From positions 50,779-114,778 of the forward strand of contig CAXXSW010000006.1 in the NCBI GenBank assembly GCA_963677625.2: a stretch of 64,000 bases of DNA. Reading direction: 5' to 3'. Positions 25,660 to 34,755 of this stretch are shown piece by piece. This DNA is from UBA1351 sp963677625 (GTDB lineage Bacteria > Bacillota > Clostridia > Lachnospirales > Vallitaleaceae). The number at the start of each line of letters is the position of its first letter. The first letter of the stretch is position 1. Position numbers and translations under genes: made by a program. Under the pieces are notes generated by a model. That model searched no databases, had not been told where the DNA came from, and saw nothing but the letters and a program-made list of their open reading frames with translations.

Positions 25660-25690
25660 GAAGAAAGGCCGAACAGCAATCTGTTCGGCC
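25660..25690 (-). terminator. Terminator after fliS
   Basis: A perfect 10-bp stem, GGCCGAACAG with CTGTTCGGCC and a 4-nt loop, is followed on the minus strand by TTTCTTCTT. It lies 14 bp after the fliS stop codon. Confidence 0.85.
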
Positions 25691-25703
25691 AGAAGTATTA
25701 TTA

Positions 25704-26174
25704 CTAAGCTTTATATCCTCTGTTCACATCTGTATCAACAGTCTCATTTAGGTTTCCTCTTCCATACGTTAATCCTGCATAAACCTTTTGACCGTTTGAA
25801 ATAACAGGTGCATCTTCGTCATAATCCGTCAATTTCCATCCTTCAAGAAGAATACCGAGAATCTTTCCAGCTTCTATTAAATCATCTTCAGATTGATTAA
25901 TTGAAGCATCTATAAATTTCTTATTAACATATATATATATGGACATTAATTCTTTACTGATGTCATATTGGAAGTCCAACCCACTAGATAGCTCTCTCAA
26001 TAGCTTATGAGCATTTACCATAGCTTTTGAAAAGCCTTCGTCATCTCCCTCATGAACAGCAGATATGGCATCATCTATCTGGGCTAATAACATTTCGTAA
26101 TTAATAATCAATAGTTCTCCTCTTCCTGCATTAACAATTCTAGTCTGAAAATCTTTTACTAATTGTTTATTCAT
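25704..26174 (-). CDS. fliS: Flagellin-export chaperone FliS
   Basis: 156 residues, somewhat long for FliS (about 125-135). The family helices are recognisable: LIINYEMLLAQIDDAISAV near 22, AMVNAHKLLRELSSGLDF near 50 and SIYIYVNKKFIDAS near 75. FliS binds the C-terminal disordered part of flagellin and prevents its polymerisation in the cytosol before export. The extra C-terminal tail (NGQKVYAGLTYGRGNLNE) is unusual. It follows the flagellin gene by 8 bp. Confidence 0.88.
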   Translation of the reverse strand: MNKQLVKDFQTRIVNAGRGELLIINYEMLLAQIDDAISAVHEGDDEGFSKAMVNAHKLLRELSSGLDFQYDISKELMSIYIYVNKKFIDASINQSEDDLIEAGKILGILLEGWKLTDYDEDAPVISNGQKVYAGLTYGRGNLNETVDTDVNRGYKA

Positions 26175-26182
26175 CTAATCAC

Positions 26183-28285
26183 CTATCCTTGTAATAGTTG
26201 AAGCAGTGATTGTGGTCTTTGGTTAGCCTGAGCCAGCATTGAAGTACCAGCTTGCTGAATAATATTTTGTTGAGTAAATTGAGCCATTTCATAAGCCATA
26301 TCAGCATCTAGGATTCTTGACAGTGAAGCTGTCATATTTTCACTAGCTGACTCAAGATTGGCCACAGTATGTTCCAAACGATTCTGGTAAGCACCAAGTT
26401 TAGAACGTACATTTGAAATAGTTTCAATAGCACTATCAATAATACCAATGGCTTCCTGTGCACCTTCTGAAGTGGATAGGTTAATCTCAGTAATTCCAAG
26501 TGCTCTCGGAGAAAGGTTTTGAATTCTAATTTCCATGAACTGGCCTTCATTGGCACCAATCTGAAGATCAAGAGGCCCTGTTTCAAGTAAATTCATGGTA
26601 ACTGTACCAATTTGCTCACCGGCAACCAGACGAAGTTCAAAGTTATCATTAGATTCAAATATAATATCGGTTCCTACTGTTGTAACTGTTGTTCCAGTTG
26701 GGAAACCATCAATAACATTAATCGTGGTAGGGTCATCATAAGTAATACTTCCTGCATCAATCTGAACGTTTCTACCAAGATTACCAAAACCGGTTTCAAG
26801 AGTTACATTAGCAGTTTCATAACCAAGATTCTTCACAGCATCAGTATCGGCTGCTGTGGAAGTTGATAAAGGCTTTAAGGTAACTTCCAAACCGTCTTGA
26901 TTATATATTTCAAGTTTAGGTGGCGTATCATTACTAAAGGTAAAAGAAGTATTGGCCACACCGACGTTATTAAGATCTGTCATAAAAGCTTCTACACCAG
27001 CCGCTGTCGCCAAATTATAGGCACCTGCTGCAAGTGTTGAATCGTATGCTCCATCTACATATATGGCTATATCACCATTAATAATTGCAGCCATGTTTAC
27101 TGTACCATCAGGAACACTCTTGGTAAGATCACCACCAATGCCAGTAACAGCTGTACCACCCTCAAGACCAGCCAAGTCAGTAGCAAGCGCTATATCATTG
27201 GCATCTGTTGGGTTTGCCGGTTCTACAACTAATGGTTTTGCGGAGTATATTTGTACGTTACCTGACCCATCATATCCAAGTTCAAGGCCTGGGATATTAA
27301 CTCCTTTTAGCTTTTCATAAAAAGTCTGATTTGTGTCCGTATTGGTCAAAGTAATAGTTGTACCATTGACCAATACATTAGCTGTAGCTGGAAAACCAGC
27401 TGAAATAGCTCCAATATCTATGGTAGTGTTATATACTTCTGCTGTATTTGGTTGGAAATGCTGATTATCTAATCCAAGAGCCTGAAGTAATGATAAATCA
27501 CCTGTTACTTCCAAATCTCTTGGACCGTATTGATTCATCTCAAGGTTTACAGCTTTTCCATTCCCAAATGGAGGTGCCGGCTCAATAGTGATACTTACAT
27601 CAACTCTGGAAGCAAGATCCCTAAGTTTAGAAAATACTTCTTCACTAGTTTCACCAGCAGTAATTTCCACTTGCTCTCCATTTATGTTGATCGTTCCTGA
27701 AACTGTAGCTTTTGAGTCACCATCAAATAAGGTAATCAAACCACCAGTATCAGATGTCCTACTAGCCAATTGAGCAACATCAAAAGAGTACTCACCAGCT
27801 TCAACTGTATCACTCATGGATACAATATCTGCAACTTCAGCATTCGTTGAGAAGGCTCTTCGATCAATGTCACCGTTAAGAAGTTTCATCTCATTAAACT
27901 CGATATCGTCTGAAATTCTTTGAACTTCATTTTGTAATTGTGTTACTTCATCCTGAACAGCTTTTCTGTCCGTCGCATCGTAAGTACCGTTAGAAACTTG
28001 AACCGCCAATTCCCTTATTCTTTGCAGCATAGAATGCACTTCGTTAAGAGCACCTTCTGCTGTTTGTATTAATGATATGCCGTCCATGGCATTTCGATTC
28101 GCTTGTTTCAATCCTCTTACTTGCGTATCCATCTTTTGAGTAATTGCTAATCCAGCTGCGTCATCGGCCGCATGATTAATTCTAAGTCCTGATGATAACC
28201 TTTCCAAAGTTTTGTCCAGTTTACCATTAGATTTATCAAGTTGATGCAAAGCACGAAGGGCTGGAATGTTGTGATTAATTCTCAT
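26183..28285 (-). CDS. hag: Large flagellin with a long central insertion
   Basis: 700 residues, far longer than the 270-400 usual for minimal clostridial flagellins. The conserved N-terminal D0/D1 region (about 1-145) starts MRINHNIPALRALHQL and has SSGLRINHAADDAAGLAI. The C-terminal D1/D0 region (about 605-700) ends RILDADMAYEMAQFTQQNI and QANQRPQSLLQLLQG. The middle 450 residues are Thr/Gly/Asp-rich and carry at least two flagellin-IN-like beta motifs (VSGTININGEQVEITAG and ANVLVNGTTITLTNT). This forms the surface-exposed part of the filament. A sigma-D promoter lies upstream. Confidence 0.93.
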   Translation of the reverse strand: MRINHNIPALRALHQLDKSNGKLDKTLERLSSGLRINHAADDAAGLAITQKMDTQVRGLKQANRNAMDGISLIQTAEGALNEVHSMLQRIRELAVQVSNGTYDATDRKAVQDEVTQLQNEVQRISDDIEFNEMKLLNGDIDRRAFSTNAEVADIVSMSDTVEAGEYSFDVAQLASRTSDTGGLITLFDGDSKATVSGTININGEQVEITAGETSEEVFSKLRDLASRVDVSITIEPAPPFGNGKAVNLEMNQYGPRDLEVTGDLSLLQALGLDNQHFQPNTAEVYNTTIDIGAISAGFPATANVLVNGTTITLTNTDTNQTFYEKLKGVNIPGLELGYDGSGNVQIYSAKPLVVEPANPTDANDIALATDLAGLEGGTAVTGIGGDLTKSVPDGTVNMAAIINGDIAIYVDGAYDSTLAAGAYNLATAAGVEAFMTDLNNVGVANTSFTFSNDTPPKLEIYNQDGLEVTLKPLSTSTAADTDAVKNLGYETANVTLETGFGNLGRNVQIDAGSITYDDPTTINVIDGFPTGTTVTTVGTDIIFESNDNFELRLVAGEQIGTVTMNLLETGPLDLQIGANEGQFMEIRIQNLSPRALGITEINLSTSEGAQEAIGIIDSAIETISNVRSKLGAYQNRLEHTVANLESASENMTASLSRILDADMAYEMAQFTQQNIIQQAGTSMLAQANQRPQSLLQLLQG

Positions 28286-28353
28286 AAATACACACCTTTC
28301 TGATTGAATTAAACGTGGTTAAGTTTTCTACTCTTAATTGTTTTCTACCTAAA

Positions 28354-28380
28354 TTATCGACTTAATGGTATCAAATATTA
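28354..28380 (-). promoter_or_regulatory. Sigma-D (sigma-28) type promoter of the flagellin gene
   Basis: On the minus strand TAAT and GTCGATAA are separated by 15 nt. The family consensus is TAAA-N15-GCCGATAA, so 7 of 8 -10 positions match. It lies about 70 nt upstream of the flagellin start and overlaps the stop of the preceding 55-residue ORF. Confidence 0.75.
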
Positions 28381-28538
28381 ATGTTTTTGCTATTTTTTTT
28401 TGATAATTCCTCCTGCAAGGCCATATTAAAGGCTTCCTGAGACTTCATTGCTTCACTATTACCCACAGCTTGATCCATCTCACCAACAAGTCGAACCAGA
28501 TGCTTGGCCAATTTTTTTACTTTCTTTTCACTTGCCAT
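28371..28538 (-). CDS. Small basic 55-residue protein after the FliK-like gene
   Basis: The product begins MASEKKVKKLAKHLVRLVGE and ends KKNSKNINI. It is basic and predicted helical, with no membrane segment. GGAG lies 5 nt before the ATG, and the gene begins 16 bp after the stop of the large FliK-like gene, so it is probably cotranscribed. The last codons overlap the flagellin promoter. I do not recognise a family. A small flagellar or export-associated role is suggested only by position. Confidence 0.6.
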   Translation of the reverse strand: MASEKKVKKLAKHLVRLVGEMDQAVGNSEAMKSQEAFNMALQEELSKKNSKNINI

Positions 28539-28554
28539 GAACTCTCCTACCTTT

Positions 28555-31500
28555 CTAAGATGTCATTTCAAAACGTGAATGATAGCGTTTAATTTGATTT
28601 TGTTGTTTTGTTGTTTGCTTTTCTTGTATAACTTTTGGAAAATCAAAGCTACTATAATTAACCCTATCAATAGGCATTCCAACTTCTTCGAAGAGATTAA
28701 CAAACTGACTCTCATATGTTTTTAATTCCCTGTTTCCTCTGTCATCAGTGGCAAACATGGTCAAATCAACCTTATCATCACCTATATCAACACGCATATT
28801 ACAAGCCCCCATATTCTGTGTTGAAATACTAAAGTAAACGGAATAGTTTTCATCTCTTTCAAACTCTCTATCAGCCTGCCTAAAATAATACATATTCATT
28901 TCCTGAATATGACCATTAACCATAACAGGGATACTATAATAATCTTCATCTAAAGCCAATTGCTTGGACAGACTTACCTCCTGTCTAACCTCTTTAGCCT
29001 TATCTACCACTTGATCTTTTGCTTCTGCTAACCTTTCTGGGAACTCCTCCTTAAATATCTGGTCATCTTTTAGTTTCAACATTTCGTCTGTAACACGTTG
29101 AGTTACATTTTTCATAAGCTGGCCTAGCTTTGATTCAAATTGAATCAGTCCATCCTCATCCAAATGATCCAAATAATGGTCACTTATGTTCTGAAAAGTT
29201 TCCAGCTCTTCCTGAGTGAAAAACTGACTGATTCCACCCATGGAATCTTTTAAAAGAAAGCCATTATCACTAAGCCCTTCAAGGTTTTTCCACTGCCCTA
29301 AATTAAGGTCCATAGGAATTGCTTTTTCCAATATCTCCCTAGGATGGTTTTTAAGCCCTGTCAAAAGTTCTCTAAAATTCTGTATCTTTTCCTGGATTTC
29401 CATCTGCCTAAGATCTTTAAACGTTTCTTGCCTATAATTACTTTGATTATTATCCTCTTCTGCACCTGATTTAGGATTTTCAGAACTGATTGGGCTTACT
29501 TCTCCCTCTCTAATCATCTTCATTAAGCGCCCAACTTCTATATTCTTTTCATAGAAACCTGACCGGATCTGCTCTTTGATCTTTTGTCCCATATTTGAAA
29601 TAGTTTCAAGCATACCAGTAGCATCTGAAACGCTCAGATCAATATAAGACTGCTCGGTTTTTCCACTACCAATAATTTTAGCTACTTCAAATAGATTTTC
29701 AATCGTTACTTCCATCTGATTATTGACCATCATTCCAACAGCAGCACCTTTCGAAACCTCAATTGTATGAAGCATTCGAAAGACCCCAAGAATACCCTGT
29801 CGTTCACCTTGTGACAATCCACTTTTACTAAGGGCCATCAGATCTTTTGCGGCAGCTTCTGAAGGATCAATAAGATGATCACTATCTATTTGGTCAAGGT
29901 AGGCAACTATATTCTCTATAGGTTCGTTAACTACATCTACACCCATATCTACCAGATCTCCAACATGGCTAGGCAAAAGTCTGCCAATCACTTGCTGTAA
30001 CATCATATCCAGCTCTTTTACTGCTTCAATATTTTCAACTGTTATAGGCATTTCATTTCGACCTAAAATTTCAACAGCTCTTTCATTATAGGCAGTCTTC
30101 TCCAGATGAAGGTCATCAAGTATATCATCCACATTGATGAAAGCCTTTTCAATCCGATCACCAAGGTCTGACCTAACCTCAGTTCTGAATTGGTCATATG
30201 TATCTGCCGCTTTTGCCAGCTGAGCACTTTCCTTACCTTCACTTACAATCTGCGCCAATGATTCAATCGTTTTCTCTTCAAGATTAACTGCTGCTTGGCC
30301 AATATCTTCAATAGATGCTGAAGATATTACTGCAAGCTGCCTTCCAATATATCTTATCTGATCAAGTGTAGCAATTGCTTTTGAAGCCGGGTCCCCCCTT
30401 GACACTGAGGATCCAGGGTTATCACCTGACTTAGCTTCAGTCTCCTGACTTAGGCTAGCTTCAGTATGACTAGCTTCTAGCCTAAACTTAACTGAAGACA
30501 TTTCCAATTCTTCTAAATGTCTGCGTATATTCTCAATCGTATCATTCTTTAAATCGACACCCTTAATATTTAAGGTCATGGCAGCCTTATAAGTCATCTT
30601 ATACCTTAAGATCTGAATTTCTTTAACTGCAGCATCAACTTGATCTTCCACTACATCACTGATTTCTCCTGTGTCCTTAGCTTCAGATACCTTTGTAAGC
30701 TCTGAATCCGAACCCCTTGTCTCCTCCATCTTTTGGACTTGCATACTAAGTTCTTTTAATGTCACTTGGGGACTTTTTTCAAGAACTTTTACAAGTGTAT
30801 TACGATCTGTTTTTTCAAGAGCCAACCTAAGATTTTGAATTTCACTCTTTGACAAAAATGGCGTCTTTACTATGTTTGATATAATAGTATGATCCTCAGG
30901 TTTTTCCATTTTCAACAACTGCGCAACTGCCATATCAAGTGTTTCTTCTTGTGTTATGGGTTCATTAACAAAGGTAATAGTCTCTATTGTTCGCTGATCT
31001 AAAGGAAGTCCCTTCATGACTAGGTCCTTGACTAGGTCTTTTATTTCCCTCTTATCAAAACGTTGATTACCACTATCACTAACTTCAAAATGTTCATCTA
31101 CCCATTGATTGACCTGATCTTTTATTTCTTGAAAGTCTCTTGGCCTAATAACATCTTTTTGAGCACTCTTGTTACCAATAAAAAGGCTCTTATACATTTC
31201 CTTAATAGTGGATTCTTTGTCACTATGAATAAAATGCATTAAATCTTCTTTGCTCATATTCTTTATGGCGTCAACTTTATCGACAAAGCTAGCTATTTTT
31301 TCAAACTGGTCCAAATCCATAGGTAGTCCTGAACTCTCAAGCTTCTCTGATACTGACCGAAAAAAATCTATATCCATTTGACTGATTAAATGCTTATTAC
31401 CATATTCTTCAATAAGTTTGGTGATTTTTTCTTCATTAACCCTAATATCAACTCTTGGATTCTTACCCTCAGTAAGACTTATTTTTTTATCAAGTTCCCT

Positions 31501-32019
31501 TGATTGACCTACTTGATAAAGTAGATCAATAGTCATTTTTTCTGGATCCAACCCATCTGCAAGTAAGCTTTTTAACTCACTATCTGAAAAGGTATTGAGC
31601 AAATACTCTACTTTTGAAATAGCTTCTTGAATGTGTTTATCCAATTCTTTTGAATATAGAAGTGGGGTTTCACTCTCCAATACAGCCCGCTTAACTTCCA
31701 TGGTATTAATGGACTCTGACATTTTACTGGACAATTCCTGCTTCTCTTCATCCAACTTGCGAATAGATAATTGTGCACTTTTAAGATCTGCTTTTAGGAC
31801 ACTAACCTCAACTCTATCACCTATACTTAATCCAACTTCTTTATCAAGGGCTACCTCAATTACCTTATCAGAATTATTGACAGAAATAGAAAGAGAGGTA
31901 TCAGAAAGACTAACAACTCTACCTTCCATGATATCTCCTTGCTTCAAATCCATTTGATCTTTATTCAGTTTTTTAGCTGACCCACTTACAGTCATATCAC
32001 CAACACCGGTAATGGTCAT
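28555..32019 (-). CDS. Very large FliK-like (DUF6240-like) flagellar protein
   Basis: 1154 residues, hydrophilic and largely helical, without a signal peptide or membrane segment. An N-terminal S1-like beta segment (about 25-85: GDIMEGRVVSLSDTSLSISV, IGDRVEVSVLKAD) is followed by long repeats built around short motifs such as MPITVENIEAVKEL, LPLDQRTIETITFV and LPMDLDQFEKIASF. These repeated (L/M)P-x-T/D-x-x-x-I/F units resemble DUF6240-type proteins of clostridial flagellar loci. The C-terminal 130 residues (MVNGHIQEMNMYYF, MGACNMRVDIGDDKVDLTMF) look like the hook-length control domain of FliK. It could be a ruler of hook length. It precedes the flagellin gene. Confidence 0.65.
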   Translation of the reverse strand: MTITGVGDMTVSGSAKKLNKDQMDLKQGDIMEGRVVSLSDTSLSISVNNSDKVIEVALDKEVGLSIGDRVEVSVLKADLKSAQLSIRKLDEEKQELSSKMSESINTMEVKRAVLESETPLLYSKELDKHIQEAISKVEYLLNTFSDSELKSLLADGLDPEKMTIDLLYQVGQSRELDKKISLTEGKNPRVDIRVNEEKITKLIEEYGNKHLISQMDIDFFRSVSEKLESSGLPMDLDQFEKIASFVDKVDAIKNMSKEDLMHFIHSDKESTIKEMYKSLFIGNKSAQKDVIRPRDFQEIKDQVNQWVDEHFEVSDSGNQRFDKREIKDLVKDLVMKGLPLDQRTIETITFVNEPITQEETLDMAVAQLLKMEKPEDHTIISNIVKTPFLSKSEIQNLRLALEKTDRNTLVKVLEKSPQVTLKELSMQVQKMEETRGSDSELTKVSEAKDTGEISDVVEDQVDAAVKEIQILRYKMTYKAAMTLNIKGVDLKNDTIENIRRHLEELEMSSVKFRLEASHTEASLSQETEAKSGDNPGSSVSRGDPASKAIATLDQIRYIGRQLAVISSASIEDIGQAAVNLEEKTIESLAQIVSEGKESAQLAKAADTYDQFRTEVRSDLGDRIEKAFINVDDILDDLHLEKTAYNERAVEILGRNEMPITVENIEAVKELDMMLQQVIGRLLPSHVGDLVDMGVDVVNEPIENIVAYLDQIDSDHLIDPSEAAAKDLMALSKSGLSQGERQGILGVFRMLHTIEVSKGAAVGMMVNNQMEVTIENLFEVAKIIGSGKTEQSYIDLSVSDATGMLETISNMGQKIKEQIRSGFYEKNIEVGRLMKMIREGEVSPISSENPKSGAEEDNNQSNYRQETFKDLRQMEIQEKIQNFRELLTGLKNHPREILEKAIPMDLNLGQWKNLEGLSDNGFLLKDSMGGISQFFTQEELETFQNISDHYLDHLDEDGLIQFESKLGQLMKNVTQRVTDEMLKLKDDQIFKEEFPERLAEAKDQVVDKAKEVRQEVSLSKQLALDEDYYSIPVMVNGHIQEMNMYYFRQADREFERDENYSVYFSISTQNMGACNMRVDIGDDKVDLTMFATDDRGNRELKTYESQFVNLFEEVGMPIDRVNYSSFDFPKVIQEKQTTKQQNQIKRYHSRFEMTS

Positions 32020-32109
32020 AGTTTCAACTCCATTCTGATAAATTCCTTTTCATATACATTATGTCGGTTCACAGGACCTTTTACTTAATGGTAAGAACCG
32101 GATTACTTA

Positions 32110-32118
32110 TGTTATAAT
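32110..32118 (+). promoter_or_regulatory. Extended -10 promoter of the HAD hydrolase gene
   Basis: TGTTATAAT fits the extended -10 form, about 75 nt upstream of the start codon. Confidence 0.5.
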
Positions 32119-32191
32119 TTGATAATCAAATCAATTAAAGAAACTTTATCACTTCTCCACATGGATTAAGGAAATACTGCGAGGACTCATT

Positions 32192-32860
32192 ATGAAATTA
32201 GCTATCTTTGATTTTGACGGAACACTTTTTACAAAAGAAACATTACCTTTTATTCTTACTTTTTGGCGAAAAAGTGGTAGACCCTTATTCCCATATATCA
32301 AGACCTACTCCAAGATTATTGGACTGGTTATACTCTATAAGACCGGCTATAAATCTATGGATAAGCGAATTTTTAGATCGAAGGCAGCCGAAATATTCAT
32401 TCACCTTTTTGATGGTATGACAAAAGACCAGCTAGTCCACTTTTTTAGGGACTGTGCAAAAGACATGTCAAACCATCTCTACGCTCCAGTCATTAATGAG
32501 GTAAAAAAGGCAAAATCAATAGGCTATCATACAGTCATATGCTCTGGTAACTACACCTTATCCCTAAAGGAAATATGCGCATATGTACCCTTTGATACCA
32601 TTATCGGCACACATTTAGATTTTGATCAATCCAATTATTTAGACAAGAAGAAAACTCCTAAGATTATTACAGGAGAAAGAAAAAAACAAGCTATTCTAAG
32701 TCATTTTTCAGGTAAGGATATTGACTGGAACAAGTCCATATCTTTCGGAGATTCATATTATGATGTTGATATTATGGAGCTAACCGGTAATCCTGTCGCT
32801 GTTCGTCCAGATTCAAAACTCAATGAAATAGCCATAGAAAAGGGATGGAAAATTATTTAA
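32192..32860 (+). CDS. HAD-superfamily phosphatase, subfamily IB (SerB-like)
   Basis: 222 residues. Motif I is IFDFDGTLF, with nucleophile Asp7 and acid/base Asp9; motif II is VICSGNYT near residue 115; and the metal-binding motif IV is FGDSYYDVDIM near 190. The helical cap is inserted between motifs I and II. Subfamily IB includes phosphoserine phosphatase and lipid or CDP-alcohol phosphatases, so the substrate is open. GAGG lies upstream of the ATG. It stands alone. Confidence 0.85.
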   Translation: MKLAIFDFDGTLFTKETLPFILTFWRKSGRPLFPYIKTYSKIIGLVILYKTGYKSMDKRIFRSKAAEIFIHLFDGMTKDQLVHFFRDCAKDMSNHLYAPVINEVKKAKSIGYHTVICSGNYTLSLKEICAYVPFDTIIGTHLDFDQSNYLDKKKTPKIITGERKKQAILSHFSGKDIDWNKSISFGDSYYDVDIMELTGNPVAVRPDSKLNEIAIEKGWKII

Positions 32861-32921
32861 GCTAAACACTTAGCATATCGACAATATATTAAGCAAATAT
32901 TATATTACGTGAAAGAACCCT

Positions 32922-32936
32922 ATGCTATAATAGCAT
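32922..32936 (+). promoter_or_regulatory. Extended -10 promoter inside a perfect palindrome
   Basis: ATGCTAT-A-ATAGCAT is a perfect 15-bp palindrome that contains the extended -10 TGCTATAAT of the following unknown gene. It could be an operator. Confidence 0.5.
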
Positions 32937-32966
32937 TAACTACTAGATACACTTTGGGAGGTAATT

Positions 32967-33596
32967 ATGCGTATTGATATTTTAAAAGCGGCAGAAGCTG
33001 AATTTTTCTCAATCTATCCAGAAGGATTTGATGATCCTGAAATGGTAGCTATAAAAAAAAGGCACAAAAGCCATAAGATGACTGAAATGGCTCATGAAGC
33101 CTTTGGTGAAGACAAATTCGGCTTCACTCATGAAATCATCGAAAACATGATTAAAATTGTAACCCGGTCCTCTCTGATTTCAGTATTTGAAAAACCTAAA
33201 TACCGAGACTATCTTAGATCTTTAGATGCTGATAGTAGAGAAATGCTAGCTCATGGCCTTTATGAACAGCTTCATGGTAATCCACAAGCGGGATTTAATG
33301 AAACCTTAGATATTCTAATTCAAGGTAAATTAGCCAAATGGTCCCTGATCTCAGTCATTCCCTATTACTATTATCCTCAAACTGAAGCCTTTATGAAACC
33401 GACAACAGTTAAGGGGATTGTAAATACCTTTGAACTTGAAGGTCTAATATATAAACCAAGACCTTCCTATAATTTTTACATAGAGTACAGGAAACAGTTA
33501 ATGGAAATGCGGAAGATGGTCAGTCCTAACTTAGGCCCTGATAATGCAGCTTTTTCAGGTTTTCTTATGATGATTATGGGTTTTAACAAGCGTTAA
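32967..33596 (+). CDS. Conserved-looking protein of unknown function, 209 residues
   Basis: I do not recognise this protein. It has no signal peptide or clear membrane helix. Visible features are a His/Lys-rich stretch near residue 30 (KKRHKSHKMTEMAHEAF), a charged helical middle (YRDYLRSLDADSREMLAHGLYEQL) and a hydrophobic C-terminal end rich in Met (FLMMIMGFNKR). GGGAGG lies 5 nt before the ATG and an extended -10 promoter lies 30 nt upstream, so it is a real gene. Its 3' end overlaps the convergent diguanylate cyclase gene by 14 bp. Confidence 0.7.
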   Translation: MRIDILKAAEAEFFSIYPEGFDDPEMVAIKKRHKSHKMTEMAHEAFGEDKFGFTHEIIENMIKIVTRSSLISVFEKPKYRDYLRSLDADSREMLAHGLYEQLHGNPQAGFNETLDILIQGKLAKWSLISVIPYYYYPQTEAFMKPTTVKGIVNTFELEGLIYKPRPSYNFYIEYRKQLMEMRKMVSPNLGPDNAAFSGFLMMIMGFNKR

Positions 33597-34605
33597 CGGT
33601 TCTTTTACCATTCCGCTTACCCCGATACATCCGGTTGTCAGCAATGGATATGCAGTCTTCAACAGAGGCTGCTTCTTCCCTGCAAACAAAGCCTGCACAG
33701 AAAGTGACTTTCACCTCTGTACCATAATATATATAGGGTTCAATTTCTATAAAATCCTCAATCATCTGCTCAGTAAAATATCTTTTTTCTCCTGATATAA
33801 TGACGATAAATTCATCACCACCCAATCGACCAACAATAGCCCTATCACCAAAATAATCCCTTAGGTATTTGGCAAAATATGTAATAACCTGATCACCACA
33901 ACCGTGACCATAGGTATCGTTTATCTGCTTCAGATTATCCATATCGATTATACCAATAAAAGTTTTAGAAAAAAGACTTTCTTTTAGCCTATCCAAGTAT
34001 TCATAAACAAATCTTCTATTATATATGCCTGTCATAACATCTGTTTTCGATATCTCATCCAACTGCTTATTTTTCTCGTAGAGAACATTAGAGAATGCAA
34101 TTAGCATGCCAGCTCCTATAACAACAATTAAGATCAATTGAAATAGATTGTCCAAAAAAATTTTTTCAGGTTTAAAGGCACTAAACCATTCTGGTTTCAA
34201 AATTTCCAAAAACAACATTACTGAAGTGACCAAACTCAGGAGTATAATATATAGTATTCTTAATTTTCCTATATACATATATGAAACAGCAATCAAAATA
34301 ACCAATACATATGCTAGGGTAAAATGATTGTCAAACCCTGAATGAAACCACGTCACAGGTAAAAGAATAAATGTTACAATATTAAAATAAATATGATGTA
34401 TAATTTTTCTAAGTCCGGGATACCTATACAGGAAAAATAAGATAGAAGATATTACCAATGCTAGGGTCCACTTTAAATTGTAGTAACTAGGATACCCAAG
34501 AACAATGGTCTTAACTATTAGAATCACCGGTGCCAGTATAGAAATACACAAGATTACAAGGAAAATCCTCGTCACAGGATCTTGTAGTTTTTTTTCGCTA
34601 AACAT
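33583..34605 (-). CDS. Membrane-bound GGDEF diguanylate cyclase
   Basis: About 340 residues. Six or so membrane segments (about residues 10-175) precede a catalytic GGDEF domain with the intact signature GRLGGDEFIVI and DMDNLKQINDTYGH for metal and substrate binding. There is no RxxD inhibitory site directly upstream of GGDEF. It makes c-di-GMP from two GTP. The membrane part resembles multi-TM sensors and could respond to a membrane or small-molecule signal. The ATG at 34605 has GAGGTG 5 nt upstream; a longer frame starts at 34668. Confidence 0.85.
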   Translation of the reverse strand: MFSEKKLQDPVTRIFLVILCISILAPVILIVKTIVLGYPSYYNLKWTLALVISSILFFLYRYPGLRKIIHHIYFNIVTFILLPVTWFHSGFDNHFTLAYVLVILIAVSYMYIGKLRILYIILLSLVTSVMLFLEILKPEWFSAFKPEKIFLDNLFQLILIVVIGAGMLIAFSNVLYEKNKQLDEISKTDVMTGIYNRRFVYEYLDRLKESLFSKTFIGIIDMDNLKQINDTYGHGCGDQVITYFAKYLRDYFGDRAIVGRLGGDEFIVIISGEKRYFTEQMIEDFIEIEPYIYYGTEVKVTFCAGFVCREEAASVEDCISIADNRMYRGKRNGKRTVNAC

Positions 34606-34755
34606 AAAACACCTCACATAGTACTTTAGCCTTGAGAACATTATACTATGCCACTGTTTTCTAAGCAATAATTCTCCTTAAATCTAATGAAATATTAATA
34701 TGTTGTTCATAACCTTCCAAAAAAAGACCGATCCATAATCGGATCGATCTTTCAT

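Noticed and set aside
32020..32090. Sigma-D promoter for the FliK-like gene
   Set aside because: AACCGACATAATG partly resembles the -10, but the -35 is not at the right distance.
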